NCBI GenBank assembly: GCA_012516115.1
Contig: JAAYXC010000256.1
Coordinates: 1 to 9,734 of the forward strand
Source: Bacillota bacterium
GTDB taxonomy: Bacteria; Bacillota; UBA4882; JAAYXC01
Reading direction: 5' to 3'
Length of the DNA stretch: 9,734 bases
Each line of letters opens with the position of its first letter. Position 1 is the stretch's first letter. Of this stretch, positions 1 through 9,000 are shown in pieces. A program made the translations under genes and the position numbers. The notes beneath the pieces were generated by a model. It was not told where the DNA came from. It worked only from the letters and a program-made list of their open reading frames with translations, and made no database searches.

Positions 1-3000
1 GTTTATCATGTGTGTTATTATTTGCAGTATTTATATTGCTAATTTTATATTCTCAAAATTTAGCATATTACAGGCCAATGAAAAATAGCAATGGGAATTT
101 CAACGGTCCTTTACCAGTGAGCTCAACATTGGGCGATTATCGATATACCGAAAAAACGCATACTTATAGATTTCATCGAGGAATAGATATTCCTGGAACA
201 GGACCGGTATACTCTATAATGTCTGGAAAAGCTACAGTTGGTTCAGACTCTGTAACTGTTGGAAATTATACTTATGTTCATTTGACTAAAATTCAGGTTC
301 GTGATAACCAATATGTTAAAGGAATTATCGATGATCCTAATAATCCTACACTTCTCGGATATATTAAAGAAGACCACTTACATCTTCAGATGGGAAATGT
401 CGCCCAAGAGGGGCCTTTCTATAACCCCTTAGGCTACTTAGGCGGTCCGGATAATTTTACTGATGATCTTTCACCGACAGTATCCCAGATAACTTTTTTC
501 CCTAGTGATATAGAAACAACTAGTGAAAGAGTTTCATTTACCGGTCCGCTCTTTAATAAAGTAGATATAAGGGCAAAATGTCGAGATTCCCGTCAATTTG
601 ATTCACGCATAAGATATTCAGGGATATATCGTATAGAATTTCTAATTGAAGATGGTGAAGGTAATGATATCTACGGTCCCGTTGAGACGATCAGATTCGA
701 CCAGGTTATGCCGCCCGATAACGGGGATCCTGTTAAGCTGATATATGATGTTACAATTGCAAAACAAGCTAATTCAGATACATTTCATTATTGGGTTACG
801 AATGCGATTATTAATAATCAAGTTGAGAATCGATACTGGAATACCAAGTTGCGTGATGGCGAAGAATGGAACGGATTGGATGCAAGAATTAATTGGGAAG
901 CTAAATTTAAAGATGGCAAATATAAAGTTAGTGTCCTTGCTTATGATTATAAAGGCAATGGAGGAAAATTAGATGAACAAAAAGGAGCGGAAACAAAAGA
1001 AATAACTATTGATAATTTTCGCCCTATTGTGAGACGTATTACAATTGGTACTAATTATGAGGGAGAATGGAAATTATCAGAAAACGGATTAATTTTCTCT
1101 AAAAATTTTGATACCAGCTTAAAACCTGGGATTTATACGATAACAGTCGAGTTTAGTGAACCCGTAAAGAATCCGACCATGTCTATTGATACATTCGGCG
1201 TCATACCTTTACAATCAAGCGACCAAATCCACTATTCAGGTGCGCTTGTTATCCCGGAAAACGATGAGACCCATCACGGTATCCGTACAATAACAGTTAA
1301 TGCAGTAGACTTAAATGACAATGCCCTCTTGCAGTTGTCACCCGGCATGTCTATTATCGATTCACAGCAATTGACCCGTGATATTAACGGGGTCATGCAA
1401 GGTATTGGTGGTTCGGATACCATCCATCAATTCATTATCGGCGACGGTCCCCAGATCGATTTGACCTGCACCGGATTGCCGCATGGTCCGGCGAATATAA
1501 CGTATACGGTCACCGATGAGGACCTGGAATCAATCGCCCTCACCGTGGACGATACGACCGAGGATGTCCCCGTGCTTGAAGGCGAGACCACCAAGACGGG
1601 GACCAAGGAAGTGGACGGAAAAGGCGAGCACAAGGTGATAGTCACCGCTGTTGACAAGGCAAAGAACCCTCCATCCCAGAAGAAGATCGAATTCGTGATC
1701 GACCCCAGTCCACAAATCGCTCTCACTCATTCCGGCCCTCCATGCGGCCCTGTAATGGTTTCATATACCGTGACGGATAAAGACCTGGAAACGATCACGC
1801 TTACGGTAAACGAAAAACCAACCCCCATACCGGTCGAAGGGCGTACGACGGTCTCGGGCACCCAGATATTTACCGATGCCGGAGATTATACCGTCACATT
1901 GAGTGCCACCGCTTCCGACGGCCCGGACCACAAAGGCGAGAAAACCATAAAATTTACGATAAAGCCTAAACCACCTCGGCCGACTCCGACTCCGCCTCCG
2001 CCGGGTGGAGAACCCCCCGCGCGGGTTGACGAGAGTTATGATGTCTCCGGCTCGCATTACGGCCCAATGGCTGAGTGCCCAATTTCGGAAACAAAGGTCG
2101 GGATACTTCAGACAGGTTATTGGAACGATATGAAAGCCTTCTTCAACTCCATAGGGTATAATGCTGAGCTTATCCCGCCCGAGGAGTTTTCTCCTGATTT
2201 AATGCGGAATCAAAAATCGCTGTTTGTTCCGACCGGAGGATTGTTCCCCCTATCCAACCTGCCGGAAATCGAGGTCAAGCTGGCCGAGTATCTTGAAGCC
2301 GGCGGGACGGTGGTTGTCTTCGCCCAGACCAAAATGGAGGATTATAACATCATCCCGGGTCCGGTAACCGGCCTGGGTTATGTGGAAGATACCGCCTGCC
2401 ACTCATTGACCGGCGCCATCACTAAATACCTTCCCTGTTTCGCCGGGCAGCGGGACACGACGGTTGATGGAAACGCCGACGGCATCCTGACCGGCTGGCC
2501 GGAGAACGCCGAGGTCTGGCTGCGCCGGATCAAGAACGGCTACCCCGCCCTGATTTCCTATCCTTACGGCCAAGGCCGGGTCATCGTCTCCACTTATTAC
2601 ACCGACTTCGCCTACGGCCACTCCCAGCTAAACGAGGATGAGCGGCGGTTATTCAGGGATCTGCTGGCCTGGACGACCGCGCCCAACCAGGAGATCCCCG
2701 AGGTAAAGCCGGGGGGATCGATCGCGCTGAACGTGCCGATAACCGCTGATGCCTCGATCGCAGCAAACCCTGGCGTGACGAAGATACGACTTTTGGTGCG
2801 CGATCCGGACTCACGTTTGGTCGAGACCCAAGAATACGAGATGGCCATGGGCCCGGGTCAGACCGTCGAGATTCCCTATCTTTTCGACAGTACCGGTAAA
2901 GTCATTTCGTCGGATGAAAAAGGCTTGGGCATCTGGAGTATAAACTACGAACTCCTCGCCGAGGATGCGGTCGTCCAATCGGAACGGGCGGCCGTGCGGG

Positions 3001-6000
3001 TGGCGATCAGCAAGCACCTGGAGGGGAGCGATCCTGCTCCCTTGGCCGCCACAGTCGTCATGCCGACAAGCGTGCCATACACGGAGCAGTTCCCCGTCCA
3101 ACTCCAAGTCGTCAACAGCGATCAGCGTGAAAGAACCATAAGATATACGATTCAAGGTGGGATCTCGCCCAGCCATTTCATCCACGGAACCATTACCGTC
3201 CCGGCCAATTCCACGAGGACCGTTGAAGAGACCGGCAAGGCCCTGTGGTATTGCACCGACCCGGCGAACCCGATCTGGGTGTTGATCACTTTTCGCGATG
3301 AGTCGAACCGGGTTTTCGCGCGTGAACTCAGGCAGATCTATGCCCATCGCGGTGAAGCGATAGTAGAATACACCTTCCTCAATCTCACGAGGCCGGACCA
3401 TCAGGATTCCTATGGCAATCCGGCGGTACAGGCCGGGGATAGAGTGCGGATAAGCGCGGTTATTACGGATCAAAACCCTACTTACGACCGCAGCTACTGG
3501 CATTTCAAGTGCAAAGGCTCAAGCGGCAGCATCATTTATCAGGAAGACTTCGAGCACGAAGTCGGTTCCGCCGGCAGTTTCACAAAAACATTCGAGTTCA
3601 TCGTGCCGAGATGTAACGACGATCGGTTTTCTCTGAGCATTACCGGTGAAAAGGGCGGGGCCCCCCTCGTTATCGGCACGGATTCCAAAGACTTCTTTGT
3701 CCAAAACAAATCCAATTACGAATTTACCCTGCTCCGGCAAGCGGCCGACGGTGAATTGCGTTTGCGCTGCCGGCAGAAAGGTCCGGGCAGTGTCGGCGGC
3801 AAGGTATCGTGCTACCTGAACAAGTGTGATTCCAGCGGTTATCTGGGTGAGATAGACATCCCGGAACTAGAACCCGGTAGTTTCTATGATTTTTCCATTA
3901 CGGTGGATCCGGGCATTCACTTCGGAACCGGCTCCGCGGGGAATATCCTTTATTTTAGATCATCAGAAGACGTTGGTACGGTTCTGGGGCGACTCGCTTT
4001 GACCCGGTTAACGCCGGCCGTTTCCCTCTCCGGTTGGAACGGTCGGGCCGGCAGCACTCTTCAAATCAAGACCAGCCTGGTCGGGGGCCCGGTGTCCGCC
4101 CCTACCGTGGCCGATCTGAGGCTGCGTGTCCCCGATCTGGGTTTCGTGCAGAATCTCGCCTGTGAGATATCTCCGGCCAACAATCCTGTGGAACAGGTCA
4201 TCTCCGTTGAAGTACCGTCCTCAATGGGGCCCGGAGTCTACCCGGTGATCCTCGAGGCGGTGCAGGGGGATCGCGTTCTTTATTCCGCCGGTACAACGAT
4301 GAAGATCAATAACGCCGAGATCAACGCCGAATTTCTGGGGCCGGATCCTGTCAGGGCTGGGGAAACGGTGAGCTGGCGCTTGGTCAATACCGGAGGCAGC
4401 ATGACCACGGCCGAGTTCCGTTTCAATATCACGACCATTAATTCGCCCCAGATCTCCCAAGAGCTGCTCCTCCCTCTTGATTCTCCCCAAATCGTATCGG
4501 TAGAGCTCCCCGCCGACATCACCTCCGGTATTTACCGATTGGCCTGGGAGCTCAGGGACAAGCGCACCGGACTGCCGGGAATAACCTGGAGCGCCGCCGT
4601 GACGGTCCAGGGGGTTACGGCCACCGTCCGGGCCACCACGGACAAGGACTACTATCTCACGGGGGAACCGGTTGTGGCCGAAGCTGAGGTTCAGGCCGGT
4701 TCCCTGCCCGTAGCGGGAAAGCTACATCTCGAGGTGAGGCACGCGGTGGAGGGAGGATATGAAGCCGCCTGGCCGACGCGGGCCGGAGGGTTGGATCGGC
4801 GTAACTGTATCCAGGGGTTACTGGGCTTTGAGAAACCCGGCTACAGGTGGAAATCCTCGCATCGGATGGGAAGCCCGCTGGTAGGACAGGTTCTGCCAGG
4901 CGGGGGGCGTCAGGTCGTGGCGACCGAGGGCGACTATGACGGATGGAATCAAAGCGTCGTCATCCGCGATGCCTCTACAGGAAATGTATTGAAGGTCATC
5001 GAACCTTCGAGTTATATTTCGACCACATGGTATAATCTCCCGATTGAGCCCGCTGATATGGGTCTGATCGATCTGGACGGCGACGGCATCGAGGAGATCG
5101 TCTTCTACGTTATTTACATGGATGGCACTTACAATAACACGTGCTTGGTCGCCCTTTCCGCCCAGGACGGAGTACGGTGGAAAAATCTTCTCATTAAGAC
5201 ACCTTACTATAATCCCGCCGTCGATCTTGCCCTGAGTTACGGCGACTATGACGGCGACGGGAAGATTGAAGTCTTCGCCGCCAGTAGTGATAAGTATTAT
5301 TTGCTGGACGGAGAGTCCGGCCAAGTCCGCCAAAGCCTGCCGGCGCATGTCACGCTTAGTGGGAATGTAGCGCGACTCGCTCAAGCCGATCTCAATCTTG
5401 ATGGCAGTCCCGAATTGGTCCTGTGTTCGTCAAATCATTGTATCTGCTTGGCGAGCGATCTCAGCCTGCTTTGGTCGACCGAACTCCCCGGAGAACATCA
5501 GTATTGGAACGATATTGCAGTGGCCGATCTAGACAACGACGGGATGGCGGAGGTTGTCGTATCTGCTAATGGCGGATTGGCCGTCCTTGCCGGCGCCACG
5601 GGACAGATCCGTTGGGAGCGTTTCTTTAACGAGACCACAAATTGGAGGAGCCTAGCCGTCGGCGATAGCAACCGGGACGGTATGATGGAGATCTTCGTCG
5701 CCACTTACTCCACCGTACGGGCATTCACCTATGATGGTAATATGTTATGGTCTTATAATCGTAGCGGTCCGATTACACTCATTACCCAGGCGGACAGGGC
5801 ATTCATCCTGATAGGTATCCAGAGAGACCTAGACTGCCTCGATGCCGCTTCTGGTCAGATCCTTTGGTCTTATTATGGCCCCTATTATTCTTCTGAGAAA
5901 CTCGCCGTTGCCGATGTTGAGGGTGACGGCCGGCTGGAAGTGGTCGGATCCCACGGCTGCCTGGATGCATACGAGCCCGCCGGCGCTGTCGCGCCCATGC

Positions 6001-9000
6001 CGGAGTCCACAGCAGGAATATACAGCGAAGTTTTTAGGCGCACCGGCCGGCCCTGGGTGGCGGGCGACGGTTCGCTCTGGCATCTAACCCAGGGCGGTTT
6101 CAGTTACTACGATCCTTTCTCCGGTCGCTTTGGTTCGATACCCTATCGGATCGGTGAAGACTATGCCTTGGTCAATACCGAGGAGGGCCTGACGCTCTTT
6201 TGCTGGAATGAAGTACTGGGGTATGTCGATCTCGGGGCCAAGGCGTTCATTGAATCTTGGCGCGACGATCCTGAGATCATCTCAGCGATGGAACAATTTT
6301 ACTACCATAATGACGGCTGGCTCAACTGGATGGATGCAAATTATCTTTGGTTTGACAACTGCTTCTACTTGAACGGTTATGCCGAATACACGGACCTCCA
6401 GGGTGAGGGCGGCATCTTGGGCGTCGGGCCCGACGGAACGGCATTCGCCTTGGTAAATGGAGAGATTTGGGGGTGGAACTTCGCCACCCATACCCTGACT
6501 GGTCCATTCCCCTCTCCGGTTAAGGCGGCGCGAGGCTTCGCCGGCGCGGTACAGTTAACAACAGAACTTGCCTTCGTACCGATCCCCAGCGCTGAATACG
6601 GCCTCGCGCTCTACCGATTTAACCCCGTGACGATGGTCTTGGAACCCCTCTTGACCGAAGATGAGCTCAAGGCCGCTTTCGCGGCCGCTGCAGGCAGCCA
6701 GCCCGTGGATCTAAACCTGAGCCTTGTTCACAATCCGGAGAGCGGCGGGATCTACGTTTGCCTCGGTGACGGGGTCGGCCTGCCCTATCTCTTCCTTTAT
6801 GACCCTGTGAACGATCACCTTATCCATGTGGGCGCTTTCGTCGGCCAGGGAGTGGCGATCCACCCCCGGATTGCCCCTGACGGCAGCCTTATGCGACTCG
6901 TACCCGGCGCGCAGCCAAGGATCGAGAAGCTCCTGCCCGCGGGGGGAAGAATCCTCATCGAGCTGCCGCGGGAGATCGCGGGGCACCTTGCGGAGGGCGA
7001 CTGCGGCGCCAGCATCATCTCTCCGGCCGGCGAGTACTGCATTCTGACGGGCGGCATGCTCTATCGGATCGCTCCCTCGGGGGAGGTGAACCTTACGGCC
7101 CTGGAAGCTACCAAGGACTGGACGATCTATGAGATGGGCTTCGGATCCGATCCGGATCTGCTCTATCTTTACGTAAACCGAAATGAACCGAGAGATGCTA
7201 ACATCTGGCTCATGAGATGCCGACTATCTACGGGGGAATTTGAAGAATTGGCCTATCTCGGCCATAGTCATTTATTTGACTTCGTCATGTACGAGTACCA
7301 CGTACCCGGACTGCTCGCAGATGGTGAGAACGGCAAGTTGTATTTCAACCGTTCCGAGAGGCTTCCGGATTTAGATCGGGAGCAGTTGGCATTATGGATC
7401 TATGAACCCGGACTCGGCGAGCGGATGATCGGCTACTGGAGCGGCGTCAACGTATGGTCAGACCAGCTGACGCTGCTCTGCAAGAAAGGGAACCTGATCT
7501 ATCTTCTTGATGCGGACTATTCACTATGGGCCATGGACCTGGCGACCGGTCGTTCCTGGCTGGCGGGGCAGATGGATTTGGAGGCGGGTCCATTTGCCGG
7601 AGCGTTCTATAACCCCACGAATGACTTGATCTATCTTTACGACTACGATTTCACCCTTTGGAGTTGGGACTTCTTCCTGCACGGGCCCGCCGGCACCGGC
7701 GGCGGGGTGGGTACGGTTAGAGAGGAAGTGGTCTGGGCCGCCGATTACCGTGTGGACCTGGCCGCGGGGGCCGTGGATACGCGCACCGCTACCATCGAGC
7801 ATCTACCGCCCGGCCAGTACCGCCTGGAAGCCACCCTGCGCACGGACCGGGGGCAATTGGTCGGCCGGGACCAACATGATTTCACCGTCGTCCAAGACAA
7901 CCTGGCCGGCCTGCTCGAAATGCCGGCCGGACCGATCAAGGTCAATACGACCGTTCCCATTACCGCCTCGGTAGTGAATCTCTCGCCGGTGGTCGGCCAG
8001 GATGTCGAAGCGGTCCTGAGCTTGTTACTCGAGGGTGGGGAAGCCACAGAGCTGCAGCGCGTCACCTTCCACCTTGCGCCGGGCGAAAGCCGGAAGATGC
8101 AGGTGGATGCGCTCTTCGATAGGCCCGGCAAGGGGCTGGTACGCCTGGAACTGAGGCGCGAAGGGAACCAGATCGGTACCTTCCAAGGCCCCATCTTCGT
8201 GGCCGCACCCCAGGTGGAAGCGGGCCTGGAAGCCCCGGCCGAGGTGGGACGTACCCCGTTCAAGATCCGCGCCTGGGTGAGGAACACCGGCCTTGTGGGG
8301 GTCGAACTGATCCTCGCCGCGGACCTATTGGAACTATTTAACCAGCCGGTGACCCTGGCGCCGGGCGAGGAGAGGATTTTCGAAAAGGAGATCGCGTTAA
8401 GCGGTGATGCCTTATTCCGTCTCCAAATTCAAGGAGATTGCGCCCTCGAAAGAACGGCCTCCATCCTCATGGCGGAAAGCATTCACATCACCGCAGAAGT
8501 ACTGGACGTCTACCCGGACGGTTTGGTGGCGCCGGCCGTCGTTCTGAAGAATACCGGACGATTGCCAACCAGTTTCCAGCTTGAATTAACTTTAACAAAG
8601 GCTGGGCAGGTTCTGGCCACGACCAGCCACGACGTCAACCTTGGAGTGGGCTCGTCGGCCAGGTTCGCGCTACCGCATGACCTTCCGCCCGGGAGTTACC
8701 TCTTCAGTTGGCACACCCCGTTGGGTTCAGGCGATGTACCATTCGAGGTCAAACAGGGCTACGCGGCCACATTGGCCGCCTCCTGCCGCGAGGAGGGCGC
8801 GTTCCTCTCCGTCGACATCAACATTTCCAACCTCGGTTTGCTGGGTTTCACCGGCCGTTTGGAGGCCGTCGTGGGAGGGGAACAGGCTTGGCGCGAGGTT
8901 ACCCTGGCCTCCGGGGAGACCCTGAGGACCACGATCCAGCTGCCGCTGCCCCATGAAGCCGGAGTGCATCAGGTCGAGGGCCTGTTTTTGGCTGACGGCG

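Noticed and set aside
3..65. Lipoprotein signal (Cys3)
   Set aside because: The Cys comes before the hydrophobic stretch, whereas a lipobox Cys follows it. No L-x-x-C is seen near the end of the segment.
8..91. ATG at base 8 as the gene start
   Set aside because: It is in a different phase (codons from base 2) and that frame meets a TAG at 89-91. The real frame already encodes a signal peptide core from base 3, so its start is upstream.
745..972. 75-codon + strand open frame in another phase
   Set aside because: It overlaps the M23-associated sandwich in a different frame, has no motif and no convincing ribosome binding site, and would disrupt a continuous, well-matched frame if real.
1962..2033. 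Triplet-repeat DNA or regulatory repeat
   Set aside because: The CCG/ACT/CCT run is short and imperfect and is explained by the Pro/Thr linker it encodes.
2811..3503. 230-codon open frame on the - strand
   Set aside because: It lies wholly opposite the giant gene in its GC-rich part. Its translation has no recognisable domain, whereas the + strand frame reads as continuous beta-sandwich sequence. Long antisense frames are expected in GC-rich coding DNA.
4818..5384. 188-codon open frame on the - strand
   Set aside because: It is antisense to the FG-GAP propeller, and the repeated DxDGDG codons on the + strand explain it. No domain is evident in its own translation.
4839..5978. PQQ-dependent dehydrogenase
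   Set aside because: The W-containing repeats resemble PQQ blades, but the calcium loops are of the FG-GAP type and I see no cofactor-binding or catalytic residues.
7745..8287. 180-codon open frame on the - strand
   Set aside because: Its translation is rich in Ser, Arg and Thr with low complexity, typical of an antisense shadow, and the + strand CARDB modules account for the DNA.
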